Part shown: piece by piece, positions 22,001 to 32,395 of the stretch
Layout: each line of letters starts with the position of its first letter
Position numbering within the stretch: the stretch's first letter is position 1
Assembly: GCA_034401135.1 (NCBI GenBank)
Contig: JAWZSP010000003.1
Location: 2,604,001-2,668,000, forward strand
Source: Volutella citrinella
Taxonomy: Eukaryota; Ascomycota; Sordariomycetes; Hypocreales; Nectriaceae
Reading direction: 5' to 3'
Length of the DNA stretch: 64,000 bases
Made by a program: the position numbers and the translations under genes
Notes under the pieces: model-generated
The model's database searches: none
What the model saw: only the letters and a program-made list of their open reading frames with translations
Told to the model about the DNA's origin: nothing

Positions 22001-22436
22001 CCCTTCGCTAGTGGAAGTGCGAAAGCCGTTCCTTATGCAAGGGCTGCTGGCAGCCGAGATCCTTGCTTCCCTTGCTCCAGGTTCAGATGTGGGGCTCACG
22101 CGGGATTGGATGACTTGCGGCAATGACCTTACTCAGAATCTGTTCAGGCTTGTTCGGGAACTAAGCCATCTCTACGAGCAACCGCAAGCACACGGAGGAC
22201 CACGAAGCCAACCACGAAAAGACCCGGAACTCGTATATATTGTCGTTGTTGCAGTGTCATTACTAAAACGGCTTGCCGAAAAAGCAAGGGATCCGAATGA
22301 TCCGACAACGGCTTTGCCGGCGGGCATTATCCCGGAGCCCCAGACTCTTCTCAATTCTCTGTCGATGACGTCGCCAGAGTGGGCCAAGGAGGAAGTTCTA
22401 CAGCAACTTACTGTCTTCTTTAAGCTGGCGAGGTAA
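19089..22436 (+). CDS. SWI1: SWI/SNF chromatin-remodelling subunit Swi1 (ARID protein)
   Basis: One uninterrupted exon, 1115 aa. Residues 1-350 are low-complexity (Asn, Pro, Met, Gln). The ARID DNA-binding domain spans about 352-445 (HFMKNLSVLMNGKGLPFDPN through LRQIYERNLFKFEEAW). A Gln/Pro-rich block follows at about 455-620, including 16 consecutive Gln. Residues about 640-1115 form the conserved helical C-terminal region typical of Swi1/BAF250-type subunits, which packs with other SWI/SNF core subunits. The domain order ARID, Gln-rich, C-terminal repeats matches fungal Swi1. It acts in the nucleus as a targeting and scaffold subunit of the ATP-dependent remodeller. The long gene-free upstream region and probable 5'-UTR intron suggest elaborate control. 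Confidence 0.9.
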   Translation: MSTWMNDAVPNHNGNGFPHMNDPNAAGAMMDPSAFMANPAQFNAAQFPNQQQMPGAMPNGPGPMRNASPSSFQNPVYQTNPVIPSKRPRPREDSLAGSPRQNPGMLPTSRSETPQQQTFPGFQQGAVPQQTPGQFPHLQPNGSANASPSPIMGNQMRPGSVPQRVATASPHPFSPSTQQFGAQASPIPSEHGTPQPNPYMQNMPQNFNPNFAPSPSNARPSPNPNAMGVGQMMPQQMGQMPQQMGQMQNNMFPPQMQQQQQGQQSQQGQQQGPQGQQSQQQNQGQQQRAQGMTDQQKMAAYQMRLQQFQGNAQMQAQMQAQGMGRGMMPKQQMPGMPNGQMPQGGMRPQQRMMANISPEHFMKNLSVLMNGKGLPFDPNPMIGDRPVNLLVLFQAVQGKGGYKPVTAGNAWPHIAQMIGLPAQMPNVALTLRQIYERNLFKFEEAWHGQQKQRMMQQQAQAQQAQQQQQQQQQQQQQQQQPQPQQPQPQQQQPPMPQQQPQPQVQQATHQQMPPQNPSMPGHATPQKQMQANQQMGQNPMLQAGPQQQQTPVKQMQPGQPPVNGFATPQAQMQQQANVSVPGHNRNNLSQGIEPSVANEYGTMPSPATRRTGSMAQAEGKQLTPSTALPIDQRIPRLGPQSDQYSPCSRELSTYGGVDLIAFSKLGTELERWKPDVPSVNDLGHIDISALTRSLQSGIHGEVRLALDTLAAVSHSQNPPFNLQLRYCDDLIEALMECAEEQVDMLAENTVEVSDEIQIPSYEEVARACRVERYAVQDIPVFGTPEYQHDRAVDKLICVTTILRNLSFPGEQNDNHHVLADEMVIKLICVVVRYMGTRNQLLRSHTNTLDFMKDVVVLLSNIASSVEIPGREQALCLLQFLLAFAPAPSPKKSDGTLYFTPYEPSLHSYLPHAVDALAKLLARDEPNRGHYKAILALDASGSSPYDLLTRSFALAISPLPEKQKERSRPSNFPSLVEVRKPFLMQGLLAAEILASLAPGSDVGLTRDWMTCGNDLTQNLFRLVRELSHLYEQPQAHGGPRSQPRKDPELVYIVVVAVSLLKRLAEKARDPNDPTTALPAGIIPEPQTLLNSLSMTSPEWAKEEVLQQLTVFFKLAR
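20481..20528 (+). repeat. CAG/CAA polyglutamine tract in SWI1
   Basis: Sixteen in-frame Gln codons (mixed CAG and CAA), encoding residues about 465-480, directly after the ARID domain. The CAA interruptions should make it less prone to slippage than a pure CAG run. The flanks are also Gln/Pro-rich. Confidence 0.95.
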
Positions 22437-22877
22437 TGGACAAAATGGGCGGGATCAGCCAACTTCTCATCATGTGGAGCGATGGCTAGCAATGAAGCGT
22501 GTATGTTATTTGTGATATGGATTAAAAGGGATCAGATCGATCAGTGGTGTTTTTGAAGCGGTCTTCTCCTTTAGACTTGCATAACGGAGTCGCTGGTTTG
22601 GGCTTTGGAAGGTACGGGGGTCGGTCGTGAGAGGGTGTGTATAAGGACGGGGACGTATAACAAGCCAATATCCTACTGCTGCAGACTCTTTTTTCCTTCG
22701 GCATGCATCAAGTTACGCGTATTGTACATTTTCTATCGGCCTCATTAGAGGCGGGTCGTCAATATGATACAGTTTTACAATGGAGACTTCAGTTGGCAGC
22801 GGCATGTGCACTGATCCTGCGCTTCTAGAACGATGTCCCCCCTCGCCCAATCCGTATTTATGTCCGAGCCTGGCTGC
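22437..22877. other. Convergent 3' intergenic region SWI1/IMG2
   Basis: This 441-nt space lies between converging genes. It should hold both 3' UTRs. No other feature was seen. Confidence 0.5.
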
Positions 22878-23456
22878 CTAGAAGCCATTCTCCAGGAGCC
22901 AATCCTTGGTCTTCTCGTAGTGATCGCCCTGCACCCTTGTTAGTCCTGAACATGGCATGGTGGAGCAGGGAACGGGATGTACCTTGATCTCGATTTGCTG
23001 TGTTACCGGGTTTATCCGAATATCTGAAGTCTTGATTTCCAAAACCTCTGTCAAGGTTTCCACGAACTTCGCACGGTCGCCGTCGACCTTCTTGACCAAG
23101 ATGACGATGCGGTTTCCACCAGACATAAACTTTCGGTAGACGGGAAGTTGGACATAAGGAGTGCGTCGAATGAGGAAGGGAAAGGCTGCAGTGAGCTCCT
23201 CCTCGGTTTTCGTCGGCGGCGGAACGAAGGGGCGCTTAAGGGGGCGCTTCTTGGGGGAAATCTTGTCCTTGTGGTTCGGGTTGACGGGCACGCCGGTGGG
23301 CTCCGGTCGGTAGCTGACGCGGGTTTTGAAAAAGGAGGCCCATGCTATTTGAGCTGTTGGGGGAAGGCGTGCTTGTTGTGTGACGGATGATCGAAGGGCA
23401 GGCTGCTGCAGAGCTTGGCGCCCTATGGCAAAGGCCCGGGGTAGAAGGAAGCGCAT
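22878..23456 (-). CDS. IMG2: Mitochondrial large-subunit ribosomal protein mL49 (Img2)
   Basis: Predicted 174 aa in two exons, 23456-22983 and 22928-22878. The 54-nt intron is a multiple of three and has no stop codon, so the ORF also reads through it. Splicing is favoured because the segment has donor GTACAT, branch GACTAACA and a GTGCAG acceptor, and its removal brings together RINPVTQQIEIK and GDHYEKTKDWLLENGF, the uninterrupted family pattern. The Arg-rich N-terminus with few acidic residues fits a mitochondrial presequence. A conserved core (TPYVQLPVYRKF, SGGNRIVILVKKVDGDRAKFVE) covers residues about 95-160. The product belongs to the mitochondrial 54S (large) subunit. It is divergent from INT6, with 458 nt between starts. 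Confidence 0.92.
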   Translation of the reverse strand: MRFLLPRAFAIGRQALQQPALRSSVTQQARLPPTAQIAWASFFKTRVSYRPEPTGVPVNPNHKDKISPKKRPLKRPFVPPPTKTEEELTAAFPFLIRRTPYVQLPVYRKFMSGGNRIVILVKKVDGDRAKFVETLTEVLEIKTSDIRINPVTQQIEIKVHPVPCSTMPCSGLTRVQGDHYEKTKDWLLENGF

Positions 23457-23914
23457 GGCGAGAGAGGTCGGCCAGGACAGGAGAGGCCGTGAAGCGACGC
23501 GCGAAGCTCAGCGGAAGCAATGACGGGTAATTGTTTGTAATATTGTGCGAGGCACAGGTGTCTTGGGCTGCCGACGGAAAAATAAGGTCCAATTGGTTCC
23601 ACAGGCGATGTTGATATTTGATATTGGCCTGTTGTCGCCTGATCGCGCGGTCGCGCTCTTAGCTCTCACGAAGCTGATCCAGGAAAATCTCGGGGTCACA
23701 TGACATTGACCTTCCGCTGCCGGCAAATCCCCGGCCGCACGCCAACACCCCACACCACGGTTGGATTGGCGAAATTCGCCAAAAATCTGCCCCTCCATCT
23801 TTCACGGCTTTGCCTGCGCCTTCAAACCTCGCGACGAGAGCATTTTCTTGACGACGCCCTGACGCCAGCATCGCCCGTCGAAGCCCACCAACCCACGCCC
23901 CGAAGCACTTCAAC
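23457..23914. promoter_or_regulatory. Shared IMG2-INT6 divergent promoter
   Basis: A 458-nt spacer between opposing starts. GTCACATG at 23695-23702, near the middle, matches the Cbf1/CDE1-type consensus RTCACRTG. No coding feature is supported within it. Confidence 0.5.
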
Positions 23915-25335
23915 ATGGAGGACCTCCTCACCGCCGTCTCGGCCGACGGCTCGTCCATCATGCCCCAGCTGGCCCCGCACCTGAGCCGACACCTGCTATT
24001 TCCGCTTATCCAGTTTGAGGGCGAGAAGGCCGAGGAGAAGGGCGACGATGCCCTGGCCAAGCAGATTTTGTCCGGCAAGATCAAGCTGCTCGAGGACACC
24101 AACATGACCGACTACGTTGCCACCCTGTACTGCGATCTCCACGGCGTCGACGACCCGCCCGCGGAATACACCAAGAAGAGGCAGGAGGTGCTGTCCCAGC
24201 TCGACAAGTACGAGCAAGCCACGGCTAAGATCGCCGATCTCCTTACCCAGGACGAGGTCGTCAACGGACTACGAAGCGACAAGGTTGCCAACTTGGAGTT
24301 CCTCAAGAAGGAGCACGGAGTGAGTTGATTTCTGCCCTGCCCCACCATACCGTGGTGCAGCACTCGCAGCTCGTCGTTAGAGCACCTCGGCCAGAATGCT
24401 GACTTCTCTTCCTCCGCTAGGTCACCATGGACATGGTCAACGCCCTCTACGACTTCGGTCAGTTCCAGTTCCGATGCGGCCAGTACGGCCCCGCCGCCGA
24501 CATGCTCTACCAATTCCGAGTGCTGTCCACCGACAACGACAAGGTGTCGGGTGCCACTTGGGGCAAGCTCGCCTCCGAGATTCTCCAGACCAACTGGGAG
24601 TCGGCCGTCGATGAGCTCAAGAACGTCCGCGAGGGAATCGACAGCAAGCTGTTCAACAACCCCCGTGCTCAGCTGGACCACCGAACCATGCTCGTCCACT
24701 GGTCGCTCTTCCCCCTCTTCAACTCCGACGCTGCTCGGGAGCCTATCCTGGACATGTTCTTCTCCGCCCCATACATCAACACCATCCAGACCTCCTGCCC
24801 CTGGGTCCTGCGATACCTGATTGCCGCTGTTATTACCGGCCGCAACCGTTCCCGCAACAGCTCTATCCAGCAGAAGCAGCTCAAGGATATTGTCCGCTAC
24901 GTGCGCCAAGAAGCTTACGAGTATACCGATGCCATTACTCAGTTCGTCAACGCCCTCTACATCGCCCACGACTTCGAGGCCGCCCGAGAGGCTCTCCACC
25001 TGGCCGAGCAGGTCTGCCGCAGCGACTTCTTCCTTGGATCCTCTGCAGATGCTTTCGTCGACGCCGCCCGACACCTCATCTGCGAGAGCTACTGCAAGAT
25101 CTTCAGCCGAATGAACATTCGGGATCTCAGCGCTAAGCTCGGCCTAAACCCCGACGATGGCGAGAAGTGGATTGTCAACCTCATCCGGGAAACCCGACTG
25201 GACGCCAAGATCGACAGCAAGGACGGCACTGTGGTGATGAACCACCCTCCCAACAACGTCTACCAGCAGGTCATCGAGAAGACCAAGGGTGGTTTCTTCA
25301 GGACGCAGGTCCTGAACGCTGCTGTGTCAAAGTAA
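23915..25335 (+). CDS. INT6: Translation initiation factor eIF3 subunit e (Int6)
   Basis: Predicted 439 aa in two exons: 23915-24319 and 24421-25335. The intron has donor GTGAGT, branch ATGCTGAC and CTAG acceptor, and joins EFLKKEHG to [13 protein letters not shown]. Residues about 1-130 are the eIF3e N-terminal domain ([16 protein letters not shown]). Helical repeats follow, then a PCI domain at about 220-400, ending in [17 protein letters not shown]. Length matches human eIF3e (445 aa). It is a non-core eIF3 subunit of the cytoplasmic initiation machinery, absent from budding yeast but kept by filamentous fungi. C-ending codons dominate, consistent with high expression. Confidence 0.95.
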
Positions 25336-25955
25336 GATGTTTGGATAGAAGTAAAAGAAAGCCACACACAATGGGTCTTTTTTGGCGTGTTTACTCACCT
25401 AATTGGGCAAAACAATCCATAAGCGTCCCGAGCAAGCCCCGTACCACAGGAACCAACCTTGGGGCTGCTTGAGGCTCAGAACACCAGATAGGCTGGGATG
25501 CCGGCGTGGCCCTGGTCAACCGAATTGATGGGTTGGGGAAGAGCAAGCGGGCAAGGAAAGCAAGCACAAAGTAGTTACGACAGGCAGCGTTGACACCAAC
25601 GGGTTTTGTTGGCGGATAGAAGTCCTGTATATCCCCGGTGATGCGGTTTGCATTGCATGGCGTTATCGGAAAAGGGAAGAGGCAAAGGGGGATAATGAAT
25701 TTGCATGATTGTTGAAATAAATGATCTATTCGCCTCTGATGCCATATTTCCTCCCTTTTACGACGTGACATTGTGTAGCAAGCACCGTTTCCGCCCCCTT
25801 TTTGGATGCGTATGGTATATCCCATCATTATCTCATGGCTTCATAATACGAACCGTCCCTCTTCTCACCCTTCCTTCCCCACAGCTTTTCGTGAATTGCG
25901 CGAAAACCGAGACCATCTATATCCCCAGGCGTAGTATGCCGTCAGACAGAAACTC
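25336..25955. other. Convergent 3' intergenic region INT6/APC1
   Basis: A 620-nt space between converging genes. Short ORFs are present but no family is recognised. It probably holds both 3' UTRs. Confidence 0.5.
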
Positions 25956-28900
25956 CTACTGCTCGCCCTCACGGCCTGCTAGCCACACCTTGCCCTTCAG
26001 ACCCTCGATTGCGCTGTCCGGCATCCACCACACGCCCTCTTCGTCCGCCGCTCCTTCTTTCTCGTCATCATCCATGTTGGCGAGCCTATTCGTGATAGTT
26101 TCCTGGCTATCATTCACATTATTGTGCAATAGTCGTTCGCGAGCCGCACCCCATTCGAAGAGCAGGCGTGCACCCTCCAGGCGTTCTCTGTCGGTGCCGT
26201 CAATAACACCCTTTTCCAACTCCAGTCTCGCGTCGATGGGGCCAACAGAATGTTGGCAATCATCCCCTCTCTCGAGAACGACGGATCGTTCGGCGTAGCT
26301 GATCCCCTGCATCTTATCAAGGCCGAAAACCCACTCCAGTGGCTCCTTGCCCTTGTCCTCGCTTCCCAACGCTCGCAAAGTGGACGGAAATGCTCCTTCT
26401 CCGGGAGGACGTCTCCGAAGGTACAGGCTCTGGCTCTTCATAAAGGCGTTCCTGATATTTTCATTGGAGAAGTCCAGTTCAACATTCCAGAACTGAGGAC
26501 CACAGGCAGTAGCGACACTCGCGATCTGATCAAGCGGCGGCAGAAGACAGGGGGCTATGCGATTAAGAGTCGGCTCCGTAGATGTGCTACCACGCATTGT
26601 GATCTGAATAGGCACTGACACAGGCTGTCCGGTGAGGACATCTTTCGCCACGAGACAACGCTGCTCTGTTGCAAGCACCCAAAAATGTCGAAGAGCCTGC
26701 AGGTGGGAGCGATTGTCCATTACACTGGTTGGGAAGATTGGATAGAACGACAACAGAAGAGCTGCAATGGCCATGTTGCTCGAACCGAATGTAGCCGTTC
26801 CGCATCCCAAGAACAAGGCACCAACGGCTAGATGTGCAGCCAGATGCGACCCATAGGGTGTTTCCGGATCATCTCGACCATGCAGAGCGCGCAGCCTTCG
26901 AAGCACCGGAATATCACCTGTACCCGCCATGACAATGGACGCGGAGATGGCGAGGATATCCTGACACATACGAGCGTTTGTGCGGGTGAGCTCCTCGTCA
27001 TAGGGTGGTGTTCCATCCGGGTGTGAGTGTGCGGACGACGGTAGCTGCGTGATTCGCATGAACTGGTCAAGATAGTACAGGAGTAGGTCTCTGACCTTTG
27101 GCGAAGCGCTTCCCGAGTACCGGAGTCCGATGGAGAAACACAACCCGGCCAGAATGCTGAAAAAGGGTAGGTCAGTGGACCGTAGCTTCGTGGTTGACTG
27201 TAGCTTGTAGCGATGGCGGTAGGCACCCGGCAGGTTTTTCTGAACCCAGGAGAACGTCGGCTCAATCCTCGACCAGAGAATCAAGTTTTTTGCAACAGTG
27301 CGCAGAAGGAGAATGTCTGGACGGACATAGTCGAACTGGAGGACAGAGTCTGGAACGTCGATTTTTCGTGCGACAATCTGATCCTCAGATTTCATGTAGA
27401 TCAGAGCAATGGCCATGACTGCACCAGCGGCGGCTCGGTCTAACACGTGAACGATCTCGACATTCTTGGTTGCCGTCGCGTGGGTAATCAGCTTCTCCGT
27501 TAACCTCATATCGTGGAGGCCTTTCAGGTCGTTGCCCTTTCCGAGATTGATGAAGCCGAGTGCAAAGCCGGCGGCCAACCGGTAACACTCGCTTCTCAAA
27601 GGTTCCTCTTCATCCTCTTCGTCAATGTGCTCGATTTCCGAGAGCATTATTTCGCTCATACGGCGATGCTGGCTGTTCGCGTAGAGCAAACCAATGCCCA
27701 TGATGCCCGCTGTTTGAGTGAGCGGTGACAAATTCAGCTCCGCAGCTCCACGCGGTAACATGCGCGTAGCATGAACAGACAGCAATCTGGTAATGAGAGA
27801 GTCCATCGTACCCATGTACGAAGCTGCGAGGCCTAGCAACAGACCTATCGACGTCATCGTGTGCTTGGGAGTGAGATATTTGAAGGCCACCCATTTCGCC
27901 ACGTCCTTTAGGTGACCATTCAGCCCCAGCGCCAACAGGAAACCAGCATGCCGGTTGTTCAACTCTTGACCTGGCTTGTTGTAGAGAATCCACGATGTGT
28001 CAATCCCCTTGGCGTTCGGAGAGATCGCCAATCCTGCGGCGACTCCCTGATGGAAGAAACCCCAGCATACTTTCTCCTCGGTAAAGAGAGCTTTGTCGAC
28101 ACCAACAGTAACGTTGGTCGGCTTGACGATGCAGTTCAAGTTGAAGCCACCAATGTGAAACTTTTGGGTGATGAGCGGGAATCTGAGACTATAATAGAGC
28201 AAACCTCGGCCTGCCGGGATGGCCAGAGTTCCCGTGGCGACTCTCGCCACCAGTTCTTTCTGCTTTTCCAAGTATTCGCTTTCGGACCAGCTGGGGTGGG
28301 CCTCGAGACGGACAAGTCTTCCTTTGTGGGTAGAAAGAATATCCTGGGCTTCGTTAAGACGGCGGTCTTCTTTGAACAGAGTGCGTATGACGGCTTGGCG
28401 CTCAGTGCCTTCACCCTCATCGTATCCCACATTGTTGCTCTCCTCTACACTTTGGCATAGCAGTTTGAAGTCCCAAGTTGCTGCATGCGTTGGTGTCTAT
28501 TTCTCTCGTTAGCTCGCCCAAGACTCGCGCATTTGGACTTTGCATCCATACCAGAATTCTGCTCGAGGCAAGCTTAGGCTCCTGAGTAGAAACAAGAAGA
28601 GAGCCAATATCGCTGCGATTAACCAGGGCAAGGAGATCCTCTGTCCAGTATGACGGCGGTCGCGGCTGGCACAGTGAGATGGCGTCCCGCAAAGGTACGA
28701 GGACGGATTCAGGAAGTGTATCTAGAATCAAAGGGGTTATTCCTGCGTCCCGCATTGCTTCAACCATTTGAACCGCTGTGAATGCGGGTTTCAGGAGGTG
28801 AAAAAATCGCTTGAAAATGAGCGTCCGCGAAAGATAAGGCTCCCATCTTTTGTCTTGCTGCTTGTACGCGTCAGAAAGCCCCGAGCTGGAATAATAGATA

Positions 28901-31896
28901 TCCGGGGGAGTTAGCAGAGCTATCTTGCGGCCCCCAACAAGGCGAGATTGAATCCAGCCAATGACATCTGGCCGAAGGGGCGGGGGAGGAATGGAAGGAC
29001 TCAGTTGAAGGTCTATCAGTCTGTTAGATGCGTTTAGGATCCAAGAAAGCTATCACATACCGGAATCGTTGCGCGGGTCGATGTCTTCCTGGATACCCAA
29101 CTCGTATGTTGACGAGAAATCGTGCCACTTCAACCAACTGGTGATTTGGCATAAGACGGCACGAAGATCTGCGCGACCGGTAGAAGCAAACTCTGGTGTC
29201 ATAATATTTAGCTTCTCTTCCTCCAATAGCAAATGAATGCCCATTAACACATCGACTGCGGCCTTCCTCCTGCCCTCTGGGCTTTTGGCCAAGGCCGTCG
29301 GCATGTATCCCGTGGGACCGAAGGCGCTTTCGCCAATTGCAGATACCAGGTACTCTTTCGCTAGGTTGACATGTTGGGACATGAAACTAACAGGAGAGCC
29401 AGAGTCTCCTTGGTCCGGGACAGATTCGTCTGCATCTTCATCCAGTGCCCAGTCCCAACCCGTCTTCGTCATCCAGGCTGGGCAACCAAGAGAGTGAGAA
29501 GATTCGCCAGCTTCAAGAGCTCTCCAGTCGTCGGTTTCCTTGATATATCCGAACGAGCCAGAGGCCGGTCTCTTTCGGCGAAAGGGCAGCCGAGTGGTTT
29601 GGAATGGTTTTGTTTCGGTCCGCCGGAGGTTCAAGTAGAGAGACAGGAGAAGGATAACTAGAGACGACCATTCTGCATCGGGCATGGACTCATCGCGACC
29701 GTGTATCCATTGCATGCAGTGAAGCCATCCTGCATATATGCGTTCACCAAGCGAGTTCGGCAATATGCCTCGGCAGGCGTTGAGAACCCTCAGGACTTGA
29801 CGAGATCTTGGCTGAAGTTGTATCAGAAGCTGGTGGAACCGGTTTTCGTTGTCCACCACGTCAACTACACCTCGGCAACGTGGATGGCGAACTCCTATCA
29901 TACTGCCGTTCGTCATGTCAATTATTTCTGACTTGCGTTGTTTGACATCACGGTCGATCACTCTGCCGCGATACTGTAAACTTCGCGAATTCTCGACAAA
30001 CAAAAGAGAAAGGGAGAGCTTCGTGTACTCCATCCAAGGTGCTTGAATACTGAGTTCGTGACGACCATCGCTGGACTCCGAAAGAACCAGAAGCGCTGAT
30101 TGATCTCCGTCTTCTAATTTGCAGGAGTCCACGACAGTCTGAACGCACTTAAGATCAAGACATGAAAAATTCATTAGGGGATCGGTTGGCGCATCTTTCG
30201 TTTCCGGTTTTGAAGCAAAACCTAGCTTTTGCTGAACCTCAACGCCGAGGTAAATGATTTGTAGGCGTTTCTCAAAGATGTCTTGGATTCCGATCAAAAG
30301 CTGGCTGCGGTTATACTCATCAGTGGCGAATGGAGGCGCAGTGAGAATGCAGGCTTTTGTGTAGGCCCTCGCAGGTTGCTCTGACTTGGAGTATTGGACA
30401 TTCAGTTCAGACAGCTTGACTGTCCGGATTATTGAAAATGAAATTTCCTGTTGTAGGCCGTCAAACTCATGGTCATCGAGACCCATATTGTGAAACCCTT
30501 CATCAAGGCCAACGTCAAAAGGCGCTTCCAACAGACTGCTCAAACTAGGATGGATCTGATGGGTGTAATTCGCACTAAGACGTGGCTGGAAGCTACTTTG
30601 TGAATCATGGCGCTTTGAAGTAGCATGACCGGTAGGGTTGGACTGTTCGGCGAAAACTCCTCGTTCATGGGAAGCAGACAAATCGGCTCTTGCTAGCATA
30701 GAGCTTACCCTCCGTGAGCTTCTGCGAGTTGCACCAGTGCCTTCTTTGTCTTGCTGTTCCAGAGAAGACACCAGATCCATGGGTTTTTCGACCCTATCAC
30801 TCTTCCTAGGTCGTTTACGAGGTAAGGGCGCTCCAAAACTCTCCCGAAGCGTAGTTTGAATAGGGGTAGAGGGATTGCTAGCGTAGGCAGGTGGTATGGA
30901 GCTCCGGCGTCTCGCAGCCTTGGCTTTGGATTCTCGTTTCCGTGACACGAATGGGTCGTCCTGTTTAAGGTATCTAAGTCGCCAAACCGTATATGCAGGA
31001 GTGTCGCGGTTGAGTGTGATTGCGATGATAAGGTCTGAGTTGTCTCCTTGTACGGACGCACCCGGAAGAGCCACTCTTTCCACATGCACGAGCTCTTCTG
31101 AGGGGTTGAGGAAGGATGCCGTCTTCACAGCACGCTTCTTCCGGCCATTGGCTTCCAAGGATGCCTCGCTAGCCACAACCAACCCCAGTTCCTGAAATGG
31201 GTCCGTCAGGCAAGCCAGTCTTGGCCAACGCGAGTCTTCATGCTCCAGAGGCGGCTCCCACATGTTATCGAGAGTCGAACTCAGGCGCAACGGGAGGGCT
31301 TTCGGCTTTCCAAGGCCCTCAACGGAAAATGCTGTTTGTTGCGAACTGTTCAACGCCGATAACTGTGAGGAGACAAAGGAAGTTTGTGTGACCCGGGGGA
31401 ACTTGAACGTAATGGGCACAGAGCCCCCCGATCTCTGCTTTCGTTGCATAATAACTCCAACAGGTGCGGCGAAGGCAGCCTCGACCTCGAATGGAATGTG
31501 AACGATGTGATGTGTGCCAGAAAGAAAGTAGATGTGTGCCTGCGTCTTGAGAAATACGACCAAAGCTTTGGCGAGGGCAGGCTTCCCGTCGGACTTGGAC
31601 TCAGCATCCTCTACCCCTTCATCATCCTCGGAAGTAGGAAAGAACGTCAATAGGGCCTGTGTAATCGGCTCTTTTTCGAGGTCGAACCGAAACGCCTTCC
31701 GAAAAATACCTCCGCGACACCAGACAACGCAACTCTCAGTGGTGAGGATCTCATCTTCCACTTGACTATCTCTTTCGTCTGCCAGTATGTCCCAGGAATA
31801 AGATGTCGGCGGCGGATTCGTGGGGAGTAGCTGCTCGTCGATGGCATATTGAAGTCCTGCTGGTTGGTGCAGCCCCAAGGACTTCACCGAAGCCAT
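25956..31896 (-). CDS. APC1: Anaphase-promoting complex subunit 1 (Apc1/BimE)
   Basis: Predicted 1945 aa in three exons: 31896-29061, 29012-28552 and 28496-25956. The introns (48 and 55 nt) have GTATGT/GTATGG donors and CTAAC branch points; phases close. The start is ATG at 31896 (MASVKSLGLHQP); the frame opens slightly upstream without another ATG. The N-terminal part (about 1-800) is the propeller-like region with SYSWDIL and the CVVWCRGG block. A Ser/Lys-rich disordered insert lies near 330-450. Exon 3 starts with the WDFKLLC...ERQAVIRTLFKEDRRLNEA segment typical of Apc1, followed by proteasome/cyclosome (PC) repeats (SIGLLLGLAASYMGT, GIMGIGLLYANSQHRRMSEIML). Length equals human APC1 (1944 aa). 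It is the large scaffold of the APC/C ubiquitin ligase. Confidence 0.95.
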
Positions 31897-32391
31897 GTTC
31901 AACTGACCTCCATAGGGTGTTTTCGCGGTCGAAGGAGTAGTTGTTGGTGATTTTCGGTAGCTATTGGGTGTGAGGTGGGCAAGCGACGACGTTGAATGTG
32001 TGTCGCGTTTTGACGCGGTCTGTAGAACACCACTATACCGTGGGATGGCGGTTGGATGGTGGGGCTCAATGGCCGGTCGCCAAGGAGCGTAGATTCGGCA
32101 CAGGCTACATCAAATTGACACCACCTACCAGCAGTCCTTAGTCATCCAGACACACACAATCTTGCCACATTAAGTTAGTAAGGACAGGAGGCACGGAAGT
32201 TTGCACCACTGTCGGTCTTTCTCAGTGCTCGAAGCTGTGCTCGTGACGTAGCTGCTAGGTACCAAGCACCAAGCGCCGCAAGCTATCCGAGCTCAACCAC
32301 GCGCCCACCAGACCCAGGAGCTTCCATCAACAACACCACAACATTCCTGGGCCCGAGGCTCCCGCAGCATGCTCTCAATTCAGCAGCTGCA
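31897..32391. promoter_or_regulatory. Shared APC1-VPS41 divergent promoter
   Basis: A 495-nt spacer between opposing starts. It contains a TGACGTAG CRE-like site near 32246, and a short uORF at the VPS41 end. No other coding feature is supported. Confidence 0.55.
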
Positions 32392-32395
32392 ATGA
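32369..32395 (+). other. uORF overlapping the VPS41 start codon
   Basis: ATG at 32369 opens an 8-codon ORF (MLSIQQLQ). Its TGA stop (32393-32395) overlaps the VPS41 ATG (32392-32394) in the sequence AATGA. This stop-start overlap geometry permits termination-reinitiation. Whether the transcript starts upstream of 32369 is unknown. Confidence 0.5.

Noticed and set aside
28417..28767. Independent small minus-strand gene between the two large APC1 ORFs
   Set aside because: It is APC1 exon 2 and reads through the next intron; splice signals and phase link all three exons.
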